A stretch of DNA of 64,000 bases from Clostridium transplantifaecale. GTDB taxonomy: Bacteria; Bacillota; Clostridia; Lachnospirales; Lachnospiraceae. The stretch covers positions 372,001 to 436,000 of the forward strand of contig NZ_UYZY01000003.1 of NCBI RefSeq assembly GCF_900626075.1, given 5' to 3'. The position numbers and the translations under genes were made by a program. The notes beneath the pieces are model-generated. The model did not search any database and had not been told where the DNA came from. It worked only from the letters and a program-made list of their open reading frames with translations. Of this stretch, positions 8,471 through 16,706 are shown piece by piece; the stretch's first letter is position 1; the number at the start of each line of letters is the position of its first letter.

Positions 8471-9312
8471 TTGAGATGTGAGGACGCCTCTGTAAGACGG
8501 CGGACGGGGTGGTGGGAGGGTGTGTATGAGTCTTCAGTCCCGGTTTGCAGGTTGTTGTGAGGGGGAATCCAGGAGAAAAAATTCCTACGGGGACTCGCTC
8601 CCGCTGGTGGAATGCGCAGCGGATGCTAGATTCGAAAAGACCTCATCAAGCACCGGCGGATTCCAAGGTCTCCCTTCGGAAAGTTTTCTCCTTCTTTCCC
8701 CGGGCAGGTTGTCGACGGGACTGAAGACTCAGCGAAGGTTATTGCCCCGTCCGCCGGCGTCAGGGGCTGATTGTCTCTTTCGTCAAGTGGGGAGGTGGTA
8801 TTGTCGCTTCCACTATATAGTCGGAACTATTTTACATTCTGACGATATCCTAGGATGCATAAAAAGAGTATCAGAATAAATACTCTAAGATTATGAGGTT
8901 ATAAGGTTACATAGTCTCATAGTGAACAGGATGTAGTTTTCAAGCATTCTTATAGAAACGTAGTGGCAGCGACAAGCGCCTCCCCCATTGAAGGAATAGG
9001 ACAGATCAGCCGCCGCAGGCCGGGGACCGGGCCGCTTATCCTGGCTGAGTCTTTCGTCCCGGCCATAACCTTCCTGCGGGGAAGAAGGGAGAAAAAGATT
9101 CCGGAGGGAACCTGGAGTTCATTGGTACTTACCGAGGTCTTTTCGAGGTTAGTACCATTATGTACTCCAACGAGCGAAAGCGTTTCCCGCAGGAACTTTT
9201 TCTGCCCGTATTCCCCGCCCGCGACACCCTGACGCCCGGGACGAAAGACTCATCGATCCCCTTCACCACCCCGGTCCCCGGCCTGACGGCGGCGTCCTCA
9301 TTTCTCAATCAA
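8471..9312 (+). repeat. ~840 bp palindromic repeat, copy 1
   Basis: Near-identical to 32439-35975 (interrupted) and inverted at 62983-63822. Its ends are terminal inverted repeats of the type ATTTGATTGAGAAATGAGGACGCC. It holds two long palindromes: A (about 8475-8785; arms start GAGTCTTCAGTCCCG, centre at the TTCGAAAAGACCTCATCAAG block) and B (about 9045-9300; arms start GAGTCTTTCGTCCCGG, centre ACCGAGGTCTTTTCGAGGT). They are separated by about 170 nt of AT-rich spacer. Open frames in it are not conserved as protein. The left end is cut by the IS1111-type insertion; the right end overlaps the last codons of the kinase gene on the minus strand. Confidence 0.9.
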
Positions 9313-10527
9313 ATCCCCAATAGGAAGAACAACCGTAAAACGGTTTACCCCCTTTTCCTCCGATTCAACCCGTATTTCTCCTCCATGTTCTTTCACTATA
9401 CTTTCCGCGATAGACAATCCCAACCCATAACCGGCAACGTCGCTTCTGGATGGATCGGCCCGGTAAAACCGATGGAAGAGTTGTTTTATCTCGTGCTCGG
9501 TGAGGGCTTTCCCCTCATTAGCCACGGAGAGTACGGCCCCTCTGCCGGAGGAGGCAGTCAGGCCGACCGTGATTAAGCCTCCCTCCAGGCTGTATTTGCA
9601 GGCGTTATCAAGAAGTATATCGGCAAGCTGTCTCAGCTTTTTCTCATCTCCACTAATCCTGATATTGTTATCCACCTCATATGATATCCTTTTTCCCATT
9701 TCAAAAATAAGCGGCTCAAAAGTCATGATGCTGCTGTTGACAACAAAACTGAAATCCAGGGGTCGGAAGGCGGCCGAAGCGTTTCCGGAATCGCTGCGGG
9801 CGAGAGTGAGAAGACTTTCCACGAGCTGTTTCATGCGCTCCGCCTCGGCCCGGATACGTTCGATCCGCAGGCGGTTTGCTTCATCCGGCACCACATCCGG
9901 CTGAGACATTATACCGGCATTGGAGAGGATGACAGTGAGTGGTGTCTTCAGTTCATGGGAGGCATCCGCGACGAACTGCCGTTGCTGTTCCCACGCTCTT
10001 TCCACGGGTTTTACAGCCCATCCCGACAGGAAGAAGGAAAAGAGAAAGAAAGCGGCAAACGCGCAGAAACCAATCACAGCAGAATAGACAATTTGGCGGC
10101 GCAGGGAATTTTGTTCCGCGTAAATATCTGAAAAAACATACCTGATTCTGCCATCAGGGCTCTTGTTGCCCCGCAGATAACGCAGATGCTGTTCCTCCAG
10201 GATTCCGGCCGGCTTCCTTTTTTCATTGACCAGGGAGATTAAGGCTCCGGCATCGCTGCTGTCCGTGTCCGCCAGCCTGTTTTTTGTTATTGTGACCGTT
10301 CCGTCCGTGCCAACATCCGCTATGAGTACCGGGGTTTCCTCCCTGCGGGGCGGCGGAGGATTGTTGGCGGGAAAGTCTTCTTTCAGCGCGGTGTGCAGAG
10401 CATCCATGCTTCTCTGGCGGTATCCCGTTTTGGTGGAGTAGTAGAGTGTTACGAAAATCGATACCAGCAGGATTGTTACAATGATCATCGTGATAGTGAT
10501 GAATTTCCATCTGAGTTTTTTTATCAT
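9298..10527 (-). CDS. Sensor histidine kinase (OmpR-partner type)
   Basis: 409 residues when started at the ATG at 10527, which overlaps the regulator stop by ATGA; a longer upstream reading would run inside the regulator gene. Two membrane segments (about 10-30 and 150-172) flank a short extracytoplasmic sensor. The kinase core has DASHELKTPL with the phospho-accepting His, LLDNACKYS (N box) and GYGLGLSIAESI (G2 box). It phosphorylates the regulator encoded just upstream. The last residues (LIEK and the stop) are encoded by the terminal inverted repeat of the adjacent ~840 bp repeat, so the original C-terminus was probably altered there. Confidence 0.92.
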   Translation of the reverse strand: MIKKLRWKFITITMIIVTILLVSIFVTLYYSTKTGYRQRSMDALHTALKEDFPANNPPPPRREETPVLIADVGTDGTVTITKNRLADTDSSDAGALISLVNEKRKPAGILEEQHLRYLRGNKSPDGRIRYVFSDIYAEQNSLRRQIVYSAVIGFCAFAAFFLFSFFLSGWAVKPVERAWEQQRQFVADASHELKTPLTVILSNAGIMSQPDVVPDEANRLRIERIRAEAERMKQLVESLLTLARSDSGNASAAFRPLDFSFVVNSSIMTFEPLIFEMGKRISYEVDNNIRISGDEKKLRQLADILLDNACKYSLEGGLITVGLTASSGRGAVLSVANEGKALTEHEIKQLFHRFYRADPSRSDVAGYGLGLSIAESIVKEHGGEIRVESEEKGVNRFTVVLPIGDLIEK

Positions 10528-11198
10528 CCAGGCACCTCCAGCCGGTAGCCGATATTCCTCACAACCGCAATGCGGACAAAGGAGTTTAGGAGCAGAAGCT
10601 TTTTGCGGAGAAAGGAGATATAAGCCTCCACACTGTTGGCATTTACGTTGCAATCATAACCCCACACCTTCAGCAGCAGGGTCTCCTTTGGAAGAAATTG
10701 GCTGCTGTTCTGGATCAGCAGGCGCATCATCTCATTCTCTTTTGCGCTCAGGGAAACCTCTCGCTCCCGGCAGCAGAGTTTTGAGGAGGACGGGGTGAGG
10801 AGCAGATCCCCAAAGGAGAAACTGTCCGGAACAATATCGGCCTGACGGCGAAGGACAGCGCGCAGGCAGGCCAGAAACTCGTCATTTTCAAATGGTTTTG
10901 TCAGGTAATAGTCGGCGCCCGCATCCAGTCCCCGCACCCTGTCGGCCAGTTCCGAGCGGGCGGTCAGCATGAGGACCGGGATCATAATATGTTCGTTTCT
11001 AAGACGTGTCAATATCTCGTAGCCGTTAAGTCCCGGCAGCATCACGTCCAGCACAATGGCGTCGTGAATGCCGCTCCTGGCAAAATAGAGTCCCTCCGTC
11101 CCTGTGTGGGAGATATCGGCGGAGTAACCGGAATTGTTCACAATATCAGCCAGAGTGGCGGCCAGCCGTTTTTCATCTTCGATGATCAGAATGCGCAT
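10524..11198 (-). CDS. OmpR/PhoB family response regulator
   Basis: 224 residues starting at the ATG at 11198, chosen because GGAGGAATTTTAT directly precedes it; an in-frame ATG nine codons upstream lacks a site. The receiver domain has the acidic pair IIEDE, phospho-acceptor in DAIVLDVMLPG and TKPF lysine. The C-terminal winged helix has VWGYDCNVNANSVEAYISFLRKK and a wing ending NIGYRLEVPG. It is co-transcribed with the kinase and divergent from the beta-helix lipoprotein gene, which is a likely target. Three short palindromic repeats lie in its upstream region. Confidence 0.93.
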   Translation of the reverse strand: MRILIIEDEKRLAATLADIVNNSGYSADISHTGTEGLYFARSGIHDAIVLDVMLPGLNGYEILTRLRNEHIMIPVLMLTARSELADRVRGLDAGADYYLTKPFENDEFLACLRAVLRRQADIVPDSFSFGDLLLTPSSSKLCCREREVSLSAKENEMMRLLIQNSSQFLPKETLLLKVWGYDCNVNANSVEAYISFLRKKLLLLNSFVRIAVVRNIGYRLEVPG

Positions 11199-11224
11199 AT
11201 AAAATTCCTCCGGATGTTTTATCA

Positions 11225-11357
11225 TATACTAGGTTCGAAAGGACCTCACCAGGTGTTCATAGTATATCTGCTCACTAAATTCGTAAGAAACCTCATTAAG
11301 TGTCCAGATATGACTCGCACTAGGTTCGAAAGGACCTCACCAAGTGCTCATAGTATA
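11225..11357. repeat. Three short palindromic repeats related to the core of the ~840 bp repeat
   Basis: Units at about 11225-11266, 11273-11310 and 11317-11357. Units 1 and 3 share CTAGGTTCGAAAGGACCTCA; unit 2 is diverged. Unit 1 is bounded by TATACTA / TAGTATA and unit 3 by GCACT / AGTGC, so each can fold. The same core (TTCGAAAAGACCTCA...AAG) forms the centres of both palindromes of the ~840 bp repeats. They sit 27-160 bp upstream of the response regulator start and could be operators or repeat debris. Confidence 0.75.
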
Positions 11358-11500
11358 CCACGTATCTTTTATGGAAAACTTTGAACTTTTTGTGAATTTC
11401 AGCCTCATTTCAGGATACATCTTTATACTCCCGTTAACAGATGAATATCTGAGGCGGCCGGTAAGGCGGGTGTGCCGTCATCAATAATAAGGAGAAATTT

Positions 11501-13516
11501 ATGAAGAAAAAAGCAGTCTTTTGTGTACTTTTGGCCGGAGGGATTCTGATGGCCGGATGCCAGAACAAACAGAATGCCGCTGTAACGGATACGACAGCGG
11601 AGGCAGATGAAAATAGTGAAAAAGATACATCGGAGGTAACGGGCCGTGTTACGGAAATTTCGGATACGGAAATTACATTATCCACCGGGGACCCCGGCCG
11701 GGGAGACAGAGGCGGCCGGAATGAGGGAGGCGGAGAGCGGAACCGGAATGAAGAGAGCCGGAATCAGGATGGAAACGGCCCCAATGGGGATGAGGAGCAT
11801 CGAAAACCAGCCGGAGACAGTCAGAAAACGGATGGAAATAATCAAAAAACGGGCGGAAGTAACCAGAAGCCGGACGGGGATGACAATAAACCGGGCAGAG
11901 ATGGCCAGAGGCCGGAAGGAGATAACCGCGGCGGGGACGGGGACGTCCAAAACCAGATGGGGGAAAGCAGAGAAAATGAGAGCGCACCGGAACAGGGGAA
12001 TGAAAATCAGGGGCGCGGAGATGGTAAAACTTCCGGAGAGTCGGGAGCAGAGCTGCCTGAGAGCAGGACGGTAACGGCTGTTCTGACCTCCGCCACCGAA
12101 TTCATTAATGAGGAAGGCGGCATCATCAGCGCCTCTGATATTAAGACCGGAGATATTGTCACTGTGGAGATTGACCCGGAAAACACGGCCGTTAAAGTGA
12201 CGGTCACCGGACTTTCCGGACGGATGGAGCCGGGCGGTTCCGGTGAAATGGGCGGCCCGGGAGGCGGCCATTCCGAGCCTGAGATTTATGAGGCGGCAAC
12301 GGAATATTCCGAAGATACGGAGACTGAGGGAGAGACGTATTCCTCCGCAGGAAAAGATGAAAATGCCGTCCATATCTTAAACGGGGCAAATGTGTCAATG
12401 AGGGATTCCACGGTGACGAGAACCTCTTCGGACAGCACAGGGGGAGACAGCGCCAGCTTTTACGGAGTCGGAGCCGCGATTCTGGTTACCGACGGAACCG
12501 CTGATATAAGTGGGGCAGTGATTGATACGGATTCCGCCGGCGGAGCGGGAATCTTCAGCTATGGAAGCGGCACGGCAAATGTATCCGATTCGGTGATTAC
12601 AACAAAGCAGGATACATCCGGAGGAATCCATGTTGCCGGTGGCGGGACTCTCCATGCCGAGAATCTGACGGTGGAAACATACGGGGAGTCTTCCGCGGCT
12701 ATTCGGAGTGACCGTGGCAGCGGTGTCATGACAGTCAAAGGCGGCAGCTACATATCAAACGGAACAGGCTCCCCAGCCGTTTACTCCACGGCCGATATTA
12801 CGGTCGAGGATGCCGTACTGACGGCGGGCGGCTCAGAAGCCGTCTGCATAGAAGGCCTTAACTCAGTGAAACTTATAAACTGCATACTGACGGGAAATAT
12901 TCCTGAAAACGAACAAAACGACTGTAACTGGACCGTAATATTATACCAGAGCATGTCGGGAGATTCCGAGGTGGGAAACAGCACGTTTGAGATGACGGGA
13001 GGAAGCCTGACTTCGAAGAACGGAGGGCTTTTCTATACAACCAATACGGAAAGCACGTTTTATCTGAAAAGCGTGGATATAACACCTTCCTCCTCCAACG
13101 ATTTTTTCCTGAAATGTACAGGAAATGCCAATAAAAGAGGATGGGGAACGAGCGGCGCCAACGGAGCCGACTGTACCTTTACGGCAGACAGTCAGATTAT
13201 GGAGGGAGATATCATCTGGGACAGCATCAGCACGCTGGCCTGCACCTTTGGGGACAACAGCGTATTTACGGGAGCATTCGTCAAAGATGAGTCTCATGCC
13301 GGGAACGGAGGGGACGGCCGGGCGGAGCTTATTATTGACGCCTCCTCCGCCTGGAATGTGACGGGAGACAGCACTCTCTCTTCCCTGAAATGTTCGGGCA
13401 GGATTGTGGGAGCCGACAAAAAAACGGTTTCCATTGTGGGAACCGACGGTACGGAGTATGTGAAAGGAGATGGAAAATACACAATCACGGTGGATTCCTA
13501 CAGCAGTTCCATCTGA
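11501..13516 (+). CDS. Large cell-surface lipoprotein with low-complexity stalk and beta-helix-like repeats
   Basis: 671 residues with RBS AAGGAGAAATTT. The lipoprotein signal ends MAGC (Cys20). VTGRVTEISDTEITLSTG resembles the first strands of a DUF5666-like barrel. A Gly/Asn/Asp/Arg-rich region of about 120 residues follows (GRGDRGGRNEGG, then QKTGGSNQKPDGD), then barrel-like strands resume (TVTAVLTSATEFI, KTGDIVTVEID). From about residue 290 to the end there are short repeats of the pattern xxVSDSVITT, GGIHVAGGGTLHAENLTVET and ITVEDAVLTAGGSEA, typical of a right-handed parallel beta-helix (adhesin or polysaccharide-binding type). No catalytic signature is recognised. It is probably anchored to the membrane and spans the wall. 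Function unknown. Confidence 0.85.
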   Translation: MKKKAVFCVLLAGGILMAGCQNKQNAAVTDTTAEADENSEKDTSEVTGRVTEISDTEITLSTGDPGRGDRGGRNEGGGERNRNEESRNQDGNGPNGDEEHRKPAGDSQKTDGNNQKTGGSNQKPDGDDNKPGRDGQRPEGDNRGGDGDVQNQMGESRENESAPEQGNENQGRGDGKTSGESGAELPESRTVTAVLTSATEFINEEGGIISASDIKTGDIVTVEIDPENTAVKVTVTGLSGRMEPGGSGEMGGPGGGHSEPEIYEAATEYSEDTETEGETYSSAGKDENAVHILNGANVSMRDSTVTRTSSDSTGGDSASFYGVGAAILVTDGTADISGAVIDTDSAGGAGIFSYGSGTANVSDSVITTKQDTSGGIHVAGGGTLHAENLTVETYGESSAAIRSDRGSGVMTVKGGSYISNGTGSPAVYSTADITVEDAVLTAGGSEAVCIEGLNSVKLINCILTGNIPENEQNDCNWTVILYQSMSGDSEVGNSTFEMTGGSLTSKNGGLFYTTNTESTFYLKSVDITPSSSNDFFLKCTGNANKRGWGTSGANGADCTFTADSQIMEGDIIWDSISTLACTFGDNSVFTGAFVKDESHAGNGGDGRAELIIDASSAWNVTGDSTLSSLKCSGRIVGADKKTVSIVGTDGTEYVKGDGKYTITVDSYSSSI

Positions 13517-13572
13517 ATGCTATCGGAAGGAGCCATCTGGCGGAAATAATGCTACTGTTCACTCCGTGACCG

Positions 13573-13610
13573 GGGCCAAAACGCTTTTATATGCGTTTTG
13601 GCCCTATTTA
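13573..13610 (+). terminator. Rho-independent terminator after the beta-helix lipoprotein
   Basis: Perfect 12 bp stem GGGCCAAAACGC / GCGTTTTGGCCC with loop TTTTATAT, followed by TATTTAT. Confidence 0.85.
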
Positions 13611-13747
13611 TGATCGCCGGACAGGGATCATGCAAGGCCCGCTGCAGAAGGCATCAGAGGCTCAGACTTGCCACGGATTCTGTAATTATGGTACAATGTC
13701 CGCAAAGCAGACATGATATTCCGGAGGAAATAGGGGGACAGATACAT

Positions 13748-14350
13748 ATGAAAGATTTTATAAGGGAGGATCGTTTATTTTCACTCTGCGGCCTGAACTG
13801 CGGTTTATGCACGATGCACATTGGCGGGTACTGTCCCGGATGCGGGGGCGGGGAGGGAAACCAGTCCTGCCGGATTGCAAAATGCAGTTTGAAAAGAAAC
13901 AGTGAAAACAACAACAGGGAAAAGGGCAGGCCTGACAGGGAAAAAATCGATTACTGCCACCAATGTCCTGAATTTCCCTGCGAGAAATATGAAACTATTG
14001 ATGAATTCGATTCATTCATCACGCACCGCAACAGAAGAAGTGATTTGGAAAAGCACCGGAACATTGGGAAAGAAGCATATCAGGAGGAGCAGAAGAGAAA
14101 GACGGAAATACTCGGCGAACTTCTGGCAAATTATAACGACGGACGCAGAAAAAATTTCTTTTGCCTGGCGGTTAATCTTTTAGAATGCGATGAGCTGCAG
14201 GCGGTTCTGGATCAGGTGAAAGCCGGATCGGATCAGACCGGCCAAACGATAAAAGAGAGGGCGGCCTGTGTGGTAAAACTGCTGCAGAGCGCTGCTGACG
14301 AACGTGGCATTGTATTGAAACTGAAAAAGAAGAGGAAAACGGAAAAATAA
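13748..14350 (+). CDS. Cys-rich DUF3795-type protein
   Basis: 200 residues from the ATG at 13748, which follows AGGGGGACAGATAC; upstream in-frame sequence overlaps a terminator and is not coding. The N-terminal region has the metal-binding-like pattern CGLNCGLC, then GGYCPGCGGG, a later CSLK and YCHQCPEFPCEKY, as in the DUF3795 family of small Cys-rich proteins of anaerobes. The C-terminal half is Lys/Glu-rich and helical. Biochemical role of the family is not established; a zinc or iron-sulfur site is likely. It stands alone between terminators. Confidence 0.8.
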   Translation: MKDFIREDRLFSLCGLNCGLCTMHIGGYCPGCGGGEGNQSCRIAKCSLKRNSENNNREKGRPDREKIDYCHQCPEFPCEKYETIDEFDSFITHRNRRSDLEKHRNIGKEAYQEEQKRKTEILGELLANYNDGRRKNFFCLAVNLLECDELQAVLDQVKAGSDQTGQTIKERAACVVKLLQSAADERGIVLKLKKKRKTEK

Positions 14351-14455
14351 ACTATATTAATTATATTATTTAAGGTATTGACATAAAATTTTTATTCAAT
14401 TATGCTCAATTTAAGAGTTACCGGTGGCTCTCAAAACAAAAAAGGAGAGCAAATT

Positions 14456-15484
14456 ATGTATCATGCGAGGTTTAAAGGAACACATCACGAAATTGGATTA
14501 AAATGGGGCGGCCTGCTGCTGAAAAACGGCAAGAGTCTGCTGGAAGGAGTTCCTTTTCCGATTACGGAGGAGAGAATATCATTCAGCAGTCAGTGTATTC
14601 CGTTTTATCAGGAGTATTATCCCGAAGCGCTGGAAGAGATAGAGGGAATCGCAAAGGGGCAGAAGATCTCTTCGGAGCAACTGCTGGCGGTGCTTCTGAG
14701 CATGTACTGCATTATGCCGGAAAATAAGTGTTCCTGTGTGGCATTTAAGAGTGAAGGCCATATCATTCTGGCCAGAAACAGCGATTTTCTGACTGCAATT
14801 GAGAAGCTGTATATGAACTGCATTTACAGGTTTGAGACATCTGGGAAAAGCGGACGCCCATACTCCTTCCAGGGTAACACCACCGCATTTGTGGAGATGG
14901 AGGACGGTGTGAACGAGCACGGCCTGGCGATTGGTCTGACGGCCGTGTACCCAGCTGTTCTGGGTGTCGGCCTGAATGCGGGTATGCTGCTACGGTACGG
15001 CCTGGAACGGTGCAGGACGGTGAAGGAGTTCACGGAGGCGCTGAAAGCGCTGCCTATTGCATCCAGCCAGACGTTTACCGCGGCCGACCGGTCAGGTGAC
15101 ATTGCCGTTATTGAGTGCAACTGTGAGAGTATGAACGTGGAACGCCCCGACGGGCGGGGCGGTTATGTTTCGGCTGTCAATTCATTCCACTCTGAGAAAA
15201 TGCGTCGTTATTCATGTCGGGATATTGATGACTGGAATGCAGAAGAGCGGTATCAGACGATTGAAAAGGCATTTCATTCGGAGGAAATCCGGGATCCGGG
15301 ATTTGCCGAGCGGATATTGTCGGGGCGCTGCGGCTTCATGTGCCAGTATGACCGCAGCACGGGAAAGGATACGGTGTGGTCGGTTGTCTATGATTTGGAA
15401 ACATTGGAAATCCGACGCTGTGAAGGAAATCCCTCCAGGAAGAAATTCAGGCAGGATACACGCTTCCTGTTCTCAGGCCGGTAA
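14456..15484 (+). CDS. C45 family peptidase / acyl-CoA:6-APA acyltransferase-like Ntn hydrolase
   Basis: 342 residues from the ATG at 14456 (RBS AAAGGAGAG); the upstream extension has no ribosome site. The fold resembles choloylglycine hydrolase / penicillin acyltransferase proteins: N-terminal GTHHEIGLKWG, then the probable autocatalytic Cys in NKCSCVAF followed by GHIILARNSDF (compare C-T-S-x-A...RNxDW). GVNEHGLAIGLT and FTAADRSGDIAVIEC are also family-typical. Such proteins cut linear amide bonds after self-cleavage at the Cys. Substrate here is unknown; candidates are N-acyl amino acids or a peptide amide. No signal peptide is seen. Confidence 0.8.
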   Translation: MYHARFKGTHHEIGLKWGGLLLKNGKSLLEGVPFPITEERISFSSQCIPFYQEYYPEALEEIEGIAKGQKISSEQLLAVLLSMYCIMPENKCSCVAFKSEGHIILARNSDFLTAIEKLYMNCIYRFETSGKSGRPYSFQGNTTAFVEMEDGVNEHGLAIGLTAVYPAVLGVGLNAGMLLRYGLERCRTVKEFTEALKALPIASSQTFTAADRSGDIAVIECNCESMNVERPDGRGGYVSAVNSFHSEKMRRYSCRDIDDWNAEERYQTIEKAFHSEEIRDPGFAERILSGRCGFMCQYDRSTGKDTVWSVVYDLETLEIRRCEGNPSRKKFRQDTRFLFSGR

Positions 15485-15538
15485 CAACAAAGTAAAGGAG
15501 CCTGCGGCAAGACAAAGAAATTTTACTCTTTGTCTTGC

Positions 15539-15868
15539 TCAGGCATTCTGGCTGTTTTTATAGGCAGTTCCCCAGGCCATCATGGAATCCAGAATCGGTT
15601 TCAGGCTGTAACCCGTCTCCGTCAGAGAATATTCCACCCTGGGCGGGACTTCGGCATAGACTTTGCGGTTGATAAGCCCGGCGCCTTCCATGGCGCGCAG
15701 ATTGCTGGTCAAAACTTTCTGGGAAATGCCGGTAACGGAACGCATCAGTTCGTTGAAACGTTTTGTCCCGGTCAGCAGATCGCGGATAATGAGCACCTTC
15801 CATTTTTCACCGATGAGCTGCAGCGTCATCTCCACCGGGCAGTCGGGATAATTTTTTGTTGTATCCAT
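15539..15868 (-). CDS. HxlR family transcriptional regulator
   Basis: 109 residues from the ATG at 15868, preceded by AAGGAGG; a longer upstream reading is possible. Winged-helix HxlR signature: CPVEMTLQLIGEKWKVLIIRDLL, then FNELMRSVTGISQKVLTSNLR and the wing VPPRVEYSLTETG. The Cys in DCPVEMTL is in the position used for redox or electrophile sensing in several HxlR/YodB-type regulators. It is divergent from the Bce-like two-component operon and its own target is not evident. Confidence 0.9.
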   Translation of the reverse strand: MDTTKNYPDCPVEMTLQLIGEKWKVLIIRDLLTGTKRFNELMRSVTGISQKVLTSNLRAMEGAGLINRKVYAEVPPRVEYSLTETGYSLKPILDSMMAWGTAYKNSQNA

Positions 15869-16034
15869 ATGTACATCAGCCTCCTTAATGACCATATCCG
15901 AACGTAACGACACTTTCAAAACATAATGACAGTATCAAAACGGGTATACATCTTATTTAAATGGTATATAACAATTTTATACTATTGAAGCATGATTTTC
16001 AACTTTATAAAAAAGAAATATGAGGATTTAGAGA

Positions 16035-16706
16035 ATGATTCACATTTTAATAGTGGAAGATGACAGGGAAATCGCAGAAAATTTACTGTTTCTCCTGGAG
16101 AAAGAAGGTTTTTTGGCCGAGTTGGCCGCAACCAGGGAAGAGGCGCTTGAAAGAACCGCCCGGAAACGGTTTGATTTAATCCTTATGGATGTCATGCTGC
16201 CCGACGGAAACGGATATTCTCTCTGCACTACAATCAAAAGAGAGGCAGATATACCGGTTATTTTCCTGACGGCAATGGGGGATGAGGGCAGCATTGTTAC
16301 GGGCTTTGATTTGGGCGCGGATGATTACATTGCAAAACCGTTCAAACCTCTGGAACTGATATCACGCGTGAAGAACACGCTCAGAAGAAGTGGAAAAAGC
16401 CGTTCCCTGTTTCTGATTGACGGCCTGGAGGTGGATACCGTAAAGGGCATTGTCAGGAGGAATGGAAAGGAGATTATACTGTCCGCATTAGAATACAGAC
16501 TTTTACTCGTCTTCTTAAACAGACAGGGGGAAGTCCTTTCCAGAATGAAGCTGTTGGAGGAGATATGGGATATTGCCGGTGACTATGTGAATGACAACAC
16601 GCTCACCGTTTATATCAAGCGCCTCAGAGAAAAGATAGAGGAAGATCCGGCCAATCCGCGGATTATTATGACGGTCCGGGGGAGAGGCTACAGAGTCGGG
16701 GAATGA
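16035..16706 (+). CDS. OmpR family response regulator (Bce-like module)
   Basis: 223 residues with the receiver acidic cluster VEDDRE, phospho-Asp in DLILMDVMLPDG, TAMGDEG and AKPFKP, then a winged helix ending IMTVRGRGYRVGE. First gene of a four-gene module regulator-kinase-ATPase-permease, the organisation of BceRS-BceAB antimicrobial peptide detoxification systems. It overlaps the kinase start by ATGA. It likely activates the ATPase-permease pair 1.2 kb downstream, whose promoter has tandem repeats at the expected place. Confidence 0.93.
   Translation: MIHILIVEDDREIAENLLFLLEKEGFLAELAATREEALERTARKRFDLILMDVMLPDGNGYSLCTTIKREADIPVIFLTAMGDEGSIVTGFDLGADDYIAKPFKPLELISRVKNTLRRSGKSRSLFLIDGLEVDTVKGIVRRNGKEIILSALEYRLLLVFLNRQGEVLSRMKLLEEIWDIAGDYVNDNTLTVYIKRLREKIEEDPANPRIIMTVRGRGYRVGE

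Noticed and set aside
8520..8879. 119-codon frame in repeat copy 1, also open at 63407-63766 in copy 3
   Set aside because: Same length in both copies, but differences are mostly amino-acid changing (for example A/V, G/S, C/G, K/N, R/G), it has a palindromic DNA structure, and copy 2 stops at the replaced segment. It is best explained as non-coding repeat sequence.
11225..11357. CRISPR-like array
   Set aside because: Only three units, one strongly diverged, irregular spacing and no cas genes; the units are palindromic repeat cores.
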